This document shows positions 42,682 through 53,646 of a DNA stretch of 64,000 nt, one piece after another. This stretch comes from Phytophthora quininea (taxonomy: Eukaryota > Oomycota > Peronosporomycetes > Peronosporales > Peronosporaceae), in assembly GCA_011947345.1 (NCBI GenBank), contig JAAVTG010000672.1:310001-374000 (forward strand), in the 5' to 3' direction. Every line of letters starts with the position of its first letter. Position 1 is the first letter of the stretch. Both the position numbers and the translations under genes were made by a program. The notes below the pieces were generated by a model. That model did no database searches, was not told where the DNA came from, and was given only the letters and a program-made list of their open reading frames with translations.

Positions 42682-43511
42682 ATGAAGTTCGGCTCTGTAG
42701 TCGCCGCGGCGTTGGCGGCATTGGCTTTTGTCGCGTCCCCGGCCAAGGCGGTTGTCGTCTCGATGGAGCAGCATGCTGAGCGTCGCCTCATTCTAGGCGG
42801 CACCACCGTCCCCAAGGGCAAGAAGCAGTACTACGTCGGCATGCGCAACACCCCCGAGGGCAAGAACTTTTGCGGCGGCACCCTCATCAGCCCCATCCAC
42901 GTGCTGACGGCCTCGCACTGCATCACGTACGACATCCGGTGGGTCTCGGTGGGCTCGCACTTCAACAACGGCACCACCGACGGCGAGCAGATCAAGGTCG
43001 CGGCGGTCATGAACCACCCCAACTTCACGGTCTCGCTGCGCTTCTCCAACGACTTTGCCATCCTCGAGCTCGAGTCGGCGTCGACTTTCACGCCGGCGAA
43101 GCTCGGCACCGCCAAGGACATCTCTGCTGGCGACGTGGTGGTGACGGTCGGCACCGGTCGCTTGTCAGAAGGATCCACCGCCTTGGCAGGCCACGAACTG
43201 CAGCGCGTGAGCTCCACCATCATCACCAACGAGCAGTGCGCGACCGACGGCAGCATTGAAGTGGACGACTCCATGGTGTGCGTGGAAGGCCAGATCAGCA
43301 AAGGCTTTTGCGACGGCGACTCCGGCGGCCCGCTGTTCGTCGAGACGTCCAAGAAGGATGCCGACGACATCGTGGTAGGCGTCGTGAGCTGGCGGAATTG
43401 GCGCGACGGTGAAGTCTGCGGTCGAGGAAAGGTCTCCCCATGGTGTACTCGCGCATCTCGAGCGCACGGGACTGGATGGACCCCATCATCAGCGGCTCGT
43501 GCTTCAGCTAG
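42682..43511 (+). CDS. Trypsin-like secreted serine protease (complete triad)
   Basis: The signal peptide MKFGSVVAAALAALAFVASP precedes a short propeptide and ILGGTTVPKGKKQYY (zymogen cleavage site before ILGG). The triad is present: TASHC (His), SNDFAILEL (Asp) and GDSGGPL (Ser). The C-terminal helix (SSARDWMDPIISG) is out of frame because of one missing C near 43438; restored length is 277 codons. It acts in the apoplast or medium. It is the head-to-head partner of the dead homologue at 41110-41878. Confidence 0.88.
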
Positions 43512-43633
43512 AGTACTAGATAGAGCAATATACACAGCTAATATCTTCACATGTATGCCATCGTGCTGCTGCTTGCTTCCCTCTCTCCGTAATAAACTAA
43601 CGCAAAATATCGCGGCAAAAGTCGGACGCTGGC

Positions 43634-44800
43634 TCATGTGAAGTACGAGAGTGAGCTGTCATAGTTGATGGAGAACTCGTCCAGCAGGTGCAAGTACGAT
43701 GCGTACATGCGCATCCACTCGCCCGCGATGCGGTCCTGCACATCGGCATTGAACAGAGCGAGAAACACGCGCACGTCGTCCTCGCTCATATTGTTTCGCA
43801 TCCAGCCCAGTAGATGCGCCACAATAACGCCGCACTCCTCGTCGCTCGTGAGCTGGTTGAACAGCGTGCTCAGCGCCTCGTATTCCTCCTGCTCGGTCAG
43901 CGTTTGCGTGATGAGGTTCTTGACGGCCGTCACCTCGCCCTTCAAGATCTTCTCGAGCTCGTCGAACATGTGCAGCACGGCCTCGCTGAGATCTCGACGT
44001 TCGTCGTGCACCTTTTCCAGCGCCACCGCCAGCGTTTCATCGTAGGCGTCGTAGAGCGTGGTGACCTTGTGGCCCACACCTGCAATCAGCGTGCGTTCTT
44101 CTAGTAAGTACTCTTTCAGCGTCACCACGTGACGCACGTGGTTGTCAAAGCGCTGCAGCCACTTGGCCAGCGCGATGATGCCCTGTGGTGAGGCGCTGAG
44201 CAGCTCCTCTTTAGCGATGAAGCACCGCACGCGCTCCATGTCCTGCATGATGGGCTGGTCCAGTAGACGGAAGCCTAGTTCGCTCCAATCCGACTGCAGA
44301 GCGTCTTGTCCCCACGGAACGGGCAGCTTGGGGCTGTCGTCCTGCTCTTCTGCATTGTTGTCCTGGCCTTCAGACCCGCTGAGCAGCCGCAACACGCTGC
44401 GCACAAAAGTGGACGAGCGTTTGCGGCGCTGGTTGCCGTCTTGGGCCTGTACGAACTGGCGCTGCTTCTCCAGCCAGGTCAGCGTCTCTTGCAGGCCAGA
44501 TTTGGTCGTACTAGGCTCGGGCTTGATCTCTGCGGGCTGTGAAGGGCTGTGGCTGTGCTCCGGCAGCTCCAGCGCGAACGGCGCCTTGCGGGGCAGCGGT
44601 ATCGCGGCCATAGACGTCGCCAAAATGCTTCTCCAGCGGCTTGGCACCTGCTTGATCTTTTCCAGAATGAGAGGCCGAGTCGGCTGACGTTTTGTTTGAA
44701 GCGGGATTAACCAATCACAGCGCGAAGAACTGCTACAGGCACCGAATAGATCGGACAATCGGTGGCGTGTAGACGCAGGGCGCGTGTGTCTTTGCCTCAT
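43634..44800 (-). CDS. Conserved-looking helical protein, unknown function
   Basis: Not recognised. 388 codons from the first ATG; the ATG at 44611 (MAAIPLPRKAPFALEL) is a likelier start because the upstream part has odd composition. It is mostly helical with charged heptads (LEKVHDERRDLSEAVLHM, LEKILKGEVTAVKNLITQT), no signal peptide and no membrane segment. The frame is intact. It converges on the protease gene 122 bp away. Confidence 0.6.
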   Translation of the reverse strand: MRQRHTRPASTRHRLSDLFGACSSSSRCDWLIPLQTKRQPTRPLILEKIKQVPSRWRSILATSMAAIPLPRKAPFALELPEHSHSPSQPAEIKPEPSTTKSGLQETLTWLEKQRQFVQAQDGNQRRKRSSTFVRSVLRLLSGSEGQDNNAEEQDDSPKLPVPWGQDALQSDWSELGFRLLDQPIMQDMERVRCFIAKEELLSASPQGIIALAKWLQRFDNHVRHVVTLKEYLLEERTLIAGVGHKVTTLYDAYDETLAVALEKVHDERRDLSEAVLHMFDELEKILKGEVTAVKNLITQTLTEQEEYEALSTLFNQLTSDEECGVIVAHLLGWMRNNMSEDDVRVFLALFNADVQDRIAGEWMRMYASYLHLLDEFSINYDSSLSYFT

Positions 44801-44975
44801 GTGTTGGCGGCACCGTGAACGGCACGAAGTGGTTGAATGAGGTCGAGCATGGTGACTGCACTAGCCTCGCAGTGCTCTTAAGCTGCATCCCCATGGCCCA
44901 GCAGACATGCTTGTTGTGTTAGCGCGCTAGGGTTTCCGCTATGTGAATGAGAAGCTTTGCTACTAGGTCTTCAAG

Positions 44976-45377
44976 ATGTGGGAAGTTTTGCCAAACCGTC
45001 GGCAGTTTGCGGCGGAGAATCTATTCTTCCCGAAAGACACGGTCCGATCGATGCAGATGGGCATGGGGCGTCCTGTCATCCCCAGCGCTTTGGACGTTCG
45101 CGCTGCCATTCCGACGGCGGTGAATGCTGCGAAGAATGCCAGCCGTCCCGTCATCGCGGAGTGGCTCGCACCAACAGCGGCAAGACTAGCTGTCGAAGGC
45201 TGCAGCTTGTCCACAAGGAGCAACGACAAGAAAGACGACAGCAAGTTGTGCTGTGCTGGTACAAGTAAAAGATTAAAGGATGAACCGAGCAGCTCCGCAC
45301 AAGCAAGCAAGCAAACTTGCCGTTGTGTTGAAGTTTGGTGCCTGGAATCTGTAGTATCTACACATTTTACATCCTAA
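44976..45377 (+). CDS. Small ORF of uncertain reality, 133 aa
   Basis: Begins MWEVLPNRRQFAAENLFFP. There is no known domain; the C-terminal third is Ser/Lys/Cys-rich without motif. It lies between two solid genes with no start or promoter support. It may be chance. Confidence 0.2.
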   Translation: MWEVLPNRRQFAAENLFFPKDTVRSMQMGMGRPVIPSALDVRAAIPTAVNAAKNASRPVIAEWLAPTAARLAVEGCSLSTRSNDKKDDSKLCCAGTSKRLKDEPSSSAQASKQTCRCVEVWCLESVVSTHFTS

Positions 45378-45459
45378 AAGAACCCATGCCAAATATAAAA
45401 TCCAGTCTGTTTCTTTCCGCCAGCCAAGAAGCCCCAAGAAACCCCGAGCCGACGCAGCC

Positions 45460-48400
45460 ATGGCGGAGGAGGACCAGAAGAATGGCGTGGGGCTCACGTC
45501 CACGGGGCAGTTCGACCAGGACATCTACGGCGCCTCGACCGACCGCTTCGCTGGCTACAGCGCCACCGTCACGGAGGAGGGCGATGAGGACACGGCCCCA
45601 GCAAGGACCGACCAAAGGGGGCGGCCCAGCAGGCTAATGACGGCCTCATTGACGAAGACCACGACCCGTTCGCCGATGCCAGAGAGTCAGGAGGCTCCGG
45701 ACTGGTCAATACACGTATTGCGGACCGGGAGAACGCGTACAGGAAGCGGCGCTTCGAGCGTATGCTGAGTCCCGAGAGAGGCGACGCCTTCGGGGACCAG
45801 ACGCCCGCCAGGAGCTACAAGGAGATCATGCAGAGCCAGCAGATCGAGCAGGAGCGCGCCGAAGTGGTCCGCAAGATCCAACAGAAGCAGGAGGAGGAGA
45901 ATCAGCAGCAAAGGTCAAGGAGGAGGCTGTGGACGCCACTCCTAAAAGAAGACGCAAACGGATGCGTTGGGACCAAGAAGACAGCGAGAAGACGGACGGA
46001 GAGAGTCAATCCGAGTGGGACACAGCCTCGGAAGCGTCTTCAGCTTCTGTAGCTGCTACGCCAACAAGAGCAGCGTCCAGATGGGACGCCACGCCCGTGT
46101 CTGGCTCAGTGGGAGCTACTCCTAGCAGGAAGAATCGCTGGGATGAGACTCCAGTGGCAGGTGCAGGAGCCTCCAGATGGGATGCTACGCCCGTCAATTT
46201 AGGCGGCGTGACCCCAGCAGGAACAGGTAAGCGCTCTCGCTGGGACGAGACCCCAGTGGCCGGCAATGTCGAGATGACGCCCATGAAGGGAGTGCAGATG
46301 ACTCCTGGCGCCAACACGATGAATGGAGCATTGACGCCGGAAATTGCGCAGCGTATGCGCTGGGAGCGTGAGATTGAGGAGCGCAACCGTCCCTTGACTG
46401 ACGAAGAGCTGGACGCGCTGTTCCCTGCCACGGGATATAAGATCCTCGACCCACCAGCGTCGTATGTGCCGATCCGAACGCCGTCGCGCAAGTTGCTGGC
46501 GACACCGACGCCCATGGGTCAAACGCCTGGCTTTGCGATGCAGGCTACGCCAGCTCGCGAGGACTACGGCGTGCCTGTGGCCACTCCTTCAGGCGGAGAT
46601 ATGCCGTTTATTAAGCCTGAAGACTATCAGTATTTTGGCAAGTTGATGGATGAGGTGAACGAGGAAGAGCTGGACCCTGAAACAGCGAAGGAACGCAAGA
46701 TTATGCGCTTGCTGCTGAAGATTAAGAACGGCACCCCGCCGCAGCGGAAGACTGCACTGCGGCAGCTCACGGATAAAGCCCGCGAGTTTGGAGCAGGCGC
46801 TCTATTCAACCAGATCTTGCCGCTACTTATGGCCCCCACCCTGGAGGATCAGGAACGTCACTTGCTCGTGAAGGTGATCGACCGTGTACTGTACAAACTG
46901 GATGACCTCGTTCGACCGTACGTGCACAAGATTCTGGTGGTGATCGAGCCGCTGCTGATCGACGAAGACTACTACGCTCGAGTGGAAGGTCGTGAGATCA
47001 TTTCGAACCTCGCGAAGGCTGCAGGCCTGGCCACGATGATCTCGACCATGCGTCCGGACATTGACATTGACGACGAGTACGTGCGTAACACGACAGCTCG
47101 TGCATTTGCGGTCGTAGCTTCAGCTTTGGGTATCCCAGCGTTGCTGCCGTTCTTGAAGGCAGTTTGCCAGTCGCGAAAGTCGTGGCAGGCGCGACACACT
47201 GGTATTAAGATTGTGCAGCAGGTGGCGATCCTGATGGGTTGTGCGGTGCTTCCGCATCTCAAGCACTTGGTGGAGATCATCGAGCATGGCCTTGAAGATG
47301 AGCAAAGGTTCGCACAGTCACGGCGCTAGCGTTAGCGGCTTTAGCTGAGGCTGCACACCCGTACGGTATTGAATCGTTTGACTCGGTGCTACGTCCGTTG
47401 TGGCGAGGCACGCGTAAGCACCACGGTAAGGGCCTGGCGGCGTTTCTGAAGGCTATTGGTTTCATTATCCCTTTGATGGATGCGCAGTACGCTAATTACT
47501 ACACGGTCGAGGTCATGGAGATCTTGATTCGTGAGTTCCAGTCGCCCGACGAGGAGATGAAGAAGATTGTGCTGAAGGTGGTGAAGCAATGCGTCTCTAC
47601 GGATGGCGTGGAGGCCTCGTACGTCAAGGAGAAGATCCTCCCGGAGTTTTTCCGCCACTTTTGGGTTCGTCGAATGGCCTTAGACCGCCGCAACTACCGT
47701 CAGTTGGTGGAGACCACGGTGGAGCTGGCGAATAACGTAGGCGCTAGTGAAATTATCTCTCGTGTGGTCGACGACCTCAAAGATGAGAGCGAACCGTACC
47801 GCCGCATGGTGATGGAAGCGATCCAGAAGATCATCTCGAACTTGGGTGCTACAGACATCGGAACGGATCTCGAAGAGAAGCTTATTGACGGTATTCTTTA
47901 TGCCTTCCAGGAGCAGACGTCGGACGACACGTTCGTGATGCTGAATGGCTTTGGCACTGTGGTGAACGCGTTGGGCATTCGTGCGAAGAACTACTTGCCG
48001 CAGATCTGCGGCACGATCAAGTGGCGGCTGAACAACAAGCCTGCTAAGGTGCGTATGCAGGCTGCCGACTTGATCAATCGCATTGCAGTGGTCATGAAGA
48101 CGTGCGACCAGGAGCAGTTAATGGGCCACATGGGTGTCGTTCTGTACGAATACCTGGGCGAAGAGTACCCCGAGGTGCTAGGCAGCATCTTGGGCGCTCT
48201 GAAGGCCATTGTGAATGTCATTGGCATGAACAAAATGACGCCGCCGATCAAAGATCTACTTCCACGGTTGACGCCCATTCTAAAGAACCGACACGAGAAG
48301 GTTCAAGAGAACGTCGTCGATTTGGTAGGCCGCATCGCTGATCGCGGCGCCGAAATGGTGTCGGCTCGCGAGTGGATGCGCATTTGCTTCGAGCTGCTCG

Positions 48401-49124
48401 ACCTGCTGAAGGCCCACAAGAAGGGCATTCGCCGTGCTGCGGTCAACACATTTGGCTACATCGCCAAGGCAATCGGTCCGCAGGATGTGCTCCACACATT
48501 GCTGAACAATCTAAAGTTCAGGAGCGACAGAACCGAGTCTGTACGACGGTAGCCATCGCTATCGTGGCCGAGACGTGCTCGCCGTTCACCGTAGTGCCGG
48601 CTCTCATGAACGAATACCGCGTGCCCGAGTTGAACGTGCAGAACGGCGTTCTAAAGGCCTTCTCCTTCATGTTCGAATACATTGGCGAGATGGGCAAGGA
48701 CTATATCTACGCGGTGGCGCCACTGCTGCAGGACGCGCTCATGGACCGTGATCTGGTGCATCGTCAAACGGCGTGCACCACCGTAAAGCACTTGGCGCTG
48801 GGGGTGGCTGGTCTCGGCTGCGAGGACGCGCTGGTGCATCTGCTCAACTTTGTCTGGCCGAACATCTTCGAGACGTCTCCACATGTGATCAACGCCGTGT
48901 TCGAGGCCGTGGAGGGCTGTCGAGTGGCGCTGGGGCCGCACGTGGTTCTCCAGTACGTCTTGCAGGGTCTGTTCCACCCGGCTCGCCGTGTCCGCGAGGT
49001 GTACTGGAAGATCTACAACTCGCTCTACATGTATGCGCAGGACGGGCTCACCCCAGCCTACCCGGTGCTGGAGGACGACGGCGTCAACTCGTACAACCGC
49101 ACATACCTGGAGCTCTGCATCTAA
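45460..49124 (+). CDS. SF3B1: Splicing factor 3B subunit 1 (SF3B1)
   Basis: HEAT-repeat core of the U2 snRNP SF3b complex, which holds the branch-point helix in the nucleus. The N-terminus has the RWDxTP repeats typical of the family (RWDATP, RWDETP; five or more copies at ~46080-46260), then [21 protein letters not shown] repeats run to NVFETSP-like [14 protein letters not shown] and [20 protein letters not shown]. The frame breaks four times: a C-run at 45596-45599, A-runs at 45910-45912 and 47304-47306, and near 48516. Each is repaired by one base, giving exactly 1223 codons without introns. As the gene is essential, these are taken as sequence errors. Confidence 0.95.
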
Positions 49125-49341
49125 CTGTAGTAGTTGAAGGAAAAAGGTTGGCAATTGCAATATATCCACACTTTTTCAGCCTCGTCATCTCCACGACATG
49201 GTGTGGTAGCAGTTGTAGCTGCGCTTAATACAGAATGCCGCCGCCCATCTGGTGATTCCGAAGGCGCCGCCTCTACGAGCGCCGGACAAACCTCCTCAGT
49301 CTCCAAGTTGCCGGCTACCCGGACGTCTCCAAGCATCAAGA

Positions 49342-51086
49342 ATGCTACGCTACCTGCTTCCTATCCTGCTGCCGTCAGTGCTCGCTCTACAGCCGAGAGA
49401 CTTCCGCGTGCCCCCGTGGACTTCACGCAGCTCTCTGGCGCCACCAACAACGCTCACAATCACCAGCTCCTGTCTCTACTGCAGCAAGACGGCATCATCG
49501 CACTGCAGAACGTTCCGCAGTATTCATCTCTACGTCGAGAGTTCCTGGAGAAGGCTGCGGATTGTGCTGTCCGCGCTCAACAACACGGCGCAGAGTTTCT
49601 GCTGCACCGTCAACTACGAGACGGCACCAACCGCTACACGGTCAGTCTCAAGTCCGGACTGCAGCTGGACGACACGTTGACTAGTAGCCCGGAGTTGCTG
49701 AGACTCTGTCCTGAATATGTGCAAGTGCACGCTGCCTTCAGCTCCGCCGTCGAGCTGGCGGTGGCCAGTGTCGGTAGTGCATTGGACGCCACGCAGCTGT
49801 TCAGCGTGATGGTGGAGCAAGAAGTTGCCATGACGGCAAGGAGGTTGATGGAGGAGTCGGTGCACTTGGATCATTTCCACGCCTACCAAGCAGCCTCTGG
49901 TGTCGCCACTGCAGAGAGGGAGCTGGAGGTGAATATGGCCGATCTGTCGCTAGAGCTGCACACGGACAACGGACTGATGATCGCCATGTCTGCACCTGAA
50001 TACTTTGACTTGTCGTCTTCGGGCCAATTGCAGCACAAGACGACAGCAGAACAAGACGCTGGCCTGTTCATTCAGACTGCGGCTGGGGAGATCGTGCGGC
50101 CCGTGCTGAAGTCTGACGAGCTCATCCTCATGTTGGGGTCGGGTATTGACGACTGGATTAAGACCACGCCGCCGCTGCACTCGGTGCTGCACGGCATGCG
50201 ATATCCACGTGGTGTCAGTGTGTCTGGAGATGGAGAAGGACACACGTCGCTGCGCGCGTGGTTCGGCAAGATGGTGCTGCTGGAAGCGCACCATGTCATG
50301 GGCAACACGGGCATGACGTTCGGGCACTACGCCAACCAGACCACGCGCTACCTCGTACAGGAGTCTGAAGACAGCGCTTCTTTCGGAGCGGTGGCGTGTC
50401 CGCCGCAACGACACTTGGCAGCTTCGGACAATAGCTGCTCCTTGAAGACGTGCACTCTGAAGAGCACTGCGTCGGCCTCCGACCTCACGTATTCATGCCA
50501 GGTGACGTGCAACCACGACGATACGGCTAGTGCTACCCAATGCTCGCAGTACTGCGACTGCGAGACCTCGACCAAGACTGGAACGACCTGCTGGATGCTG
50601 TGTGTGGAAAACTTTTCGTCGGATGTGTGTCCAGGTGAGCAGGAGTGCAACAACGCGTCTACGGAGGACAAGCTGGCAATGACGTGTGTTGGCGGGACGT
50701 CTGCGCCTGCTACGACCAGCTCGCCTGCCAGTTCGACGGGTAGTCCTTCCAGCAACACCAGCACGACGACTGCTCCGAGCTTGAAAACGACTGCTCCGAG
50801 TACGACGACGCCAGCGACGACGACGGCAACGGCGACAACCTCACCTGCTACCTCAGCACCGTCACCTGGTGGTTCGCTTTCTGCAGGATCGACAGCGACT
50901 GAAGGCTCAGCTTCCACCCCGACCAACGTTGGGGATGTTTCAGCGAGTGCTTCTGCCGCAGACGCAACCTCTTCCACATCGTCGTCGAATTCGTCGAATT
51001 CGTCGTCGACTGCAAGTGTCCTGCACGTGGCTTTCTTCGTGAACGGGTTGGCCGTCGCCGTCGCCGTCTTCTTGTGCATCCAGTAA
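49342..51086 (+). CDS. Secreted 2OG-Fe(II) dioxygenase-like protein with mucin stalk and GPI-type end
   Basis: The signal peptide MLRYLLPILLPSVLALQP is followed by a ~340-residue domain with dioxygenase-like iron-ligand spacing (LELHTDNG for HxD, HSVLHGMRYPRG for the distal His and Arg). Next comes a Cys-rich module (~14 Cys, CDCETSTKTGTTCWMLC), a ~150-residue Ser/Thr/Ala/Pro-rich stalk, and a hydrophobic C-terminus (LHVAFFVNGLAVAVAVFLC) preceded by NSSNSSS, as in GPI-anchored proteins. One C is missing near 49410, which separates the signal peptide from the body; restored length is 582 codons. The dioxygenase call rests on motifs and fold expectation only. Cell-surface location is inferred. 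Confidence 0.68.
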
Positions 51087-51356
51087 GGGGTTTTCTGGTT
51101 GTGTATTTTCATGGCCTACTTCTCACATTTAAATCCATGCTCTTTCCTGTTGCTTTGATGCGCTGCTTCCTTTACCACCGTAGCCTACAGCGATTGCGAA
51201 GATGATGAAGAATTCAAACTTTTTCATGTGTCCAAAACGGTTGTTAGTTGGCATCTTCGCCTTTCCGAGAAAATCAGCAGCTGGGCGAGCAGTCGCCTGC
51301 AGAGCTCATTGTGGCTTTTGCGTCCGAACGACGAGCGAGCAGACGACAAGCGGAGC

Positions 51357-53483
51357 ATGGAGAAGCAGGTGGAAACGTTGGAGAGTGACGACGAGCTCGC
51401 TGAGGTGGTGGAGAGGATCATCTCCGAGACCATCGAGACGGCAGAGATCGAGGCGGTCGAAGACGCTTCGGAGCGAGACTATTCCGTCGTCGCCACTCTC
51501 GGCAGCTCTGACACCAACAGCGTCAACAGTCTGGGTGAAGATGGCGAATCAAGCGTTGGAACAGACATTGAAGAAGTCGTAGCTAAACTGACTAAAGATG
51601 TAGTGGTTGGAGCTGCAGAAGAGGAAGCTGAACTGATTGTGGAAGAGGTGGTGATGGCTGCGGTCGGGATGGTGGAGAAGCTGACCATCTCCGGGACAAA
51701 CCAGGGCCCCAAAGATGTCCAAGAGGTAATCGAACGGACCAAAGGTATCGAGATTGCTGAATCGGGAACTGCTAGTCCGGATGAAGAACCGAAGCCAACG
51801 CTCAATGAAAGCGTCAAGAAGAGAGGCCGTGGTAACAATCAGCTTGAAGAAGCAACAGATACGCAAAAGAAGAGCGTCTCCAGCTTTGATGCTGCTACAC
51901 CTACCAAGAGCCATGGATTCCAGTTCGATCCGCCGGCCATCGACCAAGTTGTTTATCACTTTGAGCCTCATCAAGATGTGGATAACCAGTTGGACGATCT
52001 ACCTATTGGAACGAAACGAGACTTCATTTCTGGCAGTCAGCAGAGTAGTGAAGAGTGCCGGAAGAAGCAGAAACTCGACGATCTCCTGGCGCAATCAGCG
52101 CTGGACGAAACAAAGACGAAAGCGAAATCTGTTGCGCGTACGCCGAAGAAAACCTCGAGCGTCAGGAACATGGCCAGTCGCTTTGAAAAGAAGGAAGAGC
52201 AATCACTAGATAACCTTTCCTTCCGTACGGTGCGAAGCTTCTTCCCTACCGAGAAGAGTGTCCACGTTGGTGCTGAGAAGCAAAAATACGAAGATCTGAA
52301 GCAAAAGGCTGAAGATCCAGCGACAACCACGCAGAAATCCAACCAAGACGAGGAAGAGATCGCATCTCCAGTAGTGGAGAAACATCCCAGCGCTAGTGTG
52401 AAGAATATGGCGCACCGTTTTGAGACCAAACGGGAGAAGACGATTGTTCGCACGCTTGACACGTTCTTGGTGCCGAATAGCGAGGCCAGTGTGCGTGTGT
52501 CTGCCGAGAAAGCCAAATACGAAGGCAAGGGTTCGCAGTCAGAGTCCACTCCCGTTGTGCGGACTTTAGACACGTTCTTGGTGCCAGATAGCGAGGCCAG
52601 TGTCCACGTAGCTGCTGAGAAGGCAAAATTCGAGCGGAAGAGTTCGCAATTGGACTCCGCGCCGAAAGTAAGGACGCTCGACACGTTCCTCGTGGCAGAG
52701 AGTGACGCAAGCGTGCGTGTAGCTGCCGAGAAAGCAAAGTTCGAGAGAAAGAGCTCTCAGTCAGACACCGCTCCGGTCGTGCGGACGTTAGACACATTCC
52801 TGGTGCCTGAGAGCGAAGCGAGTGTGCGTGTCGCGGCTGAGAAGGCCAAGTTCGAGAGGAAGAGCTCTCAATCCGATAAAGCTCCGATGGTGCGCACTCT
52901 TGATACATTCTTGATTCCGGATAGTGAAGCGAGTGTTCGTGTCGCCGCTGAGAAAGCGAAATTCGAGTCGAAGCGAGCTCTCCCAGATGTGAACCCAGTG
53001 GTGCGCACCGTCGACACGTTTATCGTTCCCGAGAATGAGGCAAGTGTGCGAGTGGCTGCTGAGAAGGCCAAGTACGAGTCCAAGCGCGTTCTGGAAGAGG
53101 TCAACCCCGTAGTTCGGACATTAGATACGTTCCTTGTGCCCGAGAGCGAAGTGAGTGTTCACGTGTCTGCGGAAAAGGCGAAGCTGGAGGCGCTGGAAGA
53201 GCAGAAGGCATTGGAAGCGCAGCAGCGCGCTGAAAAGTACAAGAAAAGCCAGGCTTCTGCTCTGGCATCGTCCGAAGACACTGAGCAGGCGGTCGACGAA
53301 GTTGACAAGGAAGGTGAAGATGAACACTTGGCTGAAAAAGAGGCTGCCAAACATGCAGAAGGAGAGAGCGAATCTGATCAAGTTAAGCAAAAGGCATCCA
53401 AAGCTGAGGTTGTCAATGACGTAGCAGCAGATGCCAAGGAAGGTGAGACGTGGCGAGGTTGGACCGAGTGTTGTGTGTCCTAA
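51357..53483 (+). CDS. 37-residue tandem-repeat protein, paralogue 2 (intact)
   Basis: 708 aa from the ATG at 51357 (MEKQVETLESDDELAEVVER); the frame is open from 51228 but begins with GTG. It has an acidic N-terminus with DYSVVATLGSSDTNSVNS, then three graded module types each introduced by a VxNMAxRFE-like segment, then seven 37-residue units (RTLDTFLVPDSEASVHV...AEKAKFE). A charged E/K-rich tail follows. It matches paralogue 1 in order. The regular AEKAK and E/K spacing suggests an elongated helical protein. No targeting signal. Function unknown. Confidence 0.8.
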   Translation: MEKQVETLESDDELAEVVERIISETIETAEIEAVEDASERDYSVVATLGSSDTNSVNSLGEDGESSVGTDIEEVVAKLTKDVVVGAAEEEAELIVEEVVMAAVGMVEKLTISGTNQGPKDVQEVIERTKGIEIAESGTASPDEEPKPTLNESVKKRGRGNNQLEEATDTQKKSVSSFDAATPTKSHGFQFDPPAIDQVVYHFEPHQDVDNQLDDLPIGTKRDFISGSQQSSEECRKKQKLDDLLAQSALDETKTKAKSVARTPKKTSSVRNMASRFEKKEEQSLDNLSFRTVRSFFPTEKSVHVGAEKQKYEDLKQKAEDPATTTQKSNQDEEEIASPVVEKHPSASVKNMAHRFETKREKTIVRTLDTFLVPNSEASVRVSAEKAKYEGKGSQSESTPVVRTLDTFLVPDSEASVHVAAEKAKFERKSSQLDSAPKVRTLDTFLVAESDASVRVAAEKAKFERKSSQSDTAPVVRTLDTFLVPESEASVRVAAEKAKFERKSSQSDKAPMVRTLDTFLIPDSEASVRVAAEKAKFESKRALPDVNPVVRTVDTFIVPENEASVRVAAEKAKYESKRVLEEVNPVVRTLDTFLVPESEVSVHVSAEKAKLEALEEQKALEAQQRAEKYKKSQASALASSEDTEQAVDEVDKEGEDEHLAEKEAAKHAEGESESDQVKQKASKAEVVNDVAADAKEGETWRGWTECCVS
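52443..53219 (+). repeat. Seven 111-bp coding repeats
   Basis: Exact 111-bp periodicity (for example unit starts at 52443 and 52554). The conserved half is RTLDTFLVPxSEASVRVAAE; the variable half carries RKSSQSD- or SKRVLEEV-type linkers shared with paralogue 1. Confidence 0.92.
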
Positions 53484-53646
53484 CTCAAGTTTGGAGAATC
53501 CAGGGACGGACAGTCTACGTTAACTCGGAAACCCCATCGATACGAACAAGCTCAGCGTTTCCAAGACCTCGACGTAGTGCATCTTTATCGAATTGATGCC
53601 TTTACAAAGTTACTCTTTTCTTTTTCTTCTCTGCCTTCACCCTGAC

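Noticed and set aside
45460..49124. Programmed ribosomal frameshifting or introns in SF3B1
   Set aside because: The protein reads straight through each break with only one base missing; no GT/AG pair of plausible length is available, and no slippery site plus structure is repeated.
51202..51582. Separate small secreted protein beginning MMKNSNFFMCPKRLL
   Set aside because: The hydrophobic start is weak and the frame overlaps the acidic N-terminus of the repeat protein, whose paralogue confirms the other frame.
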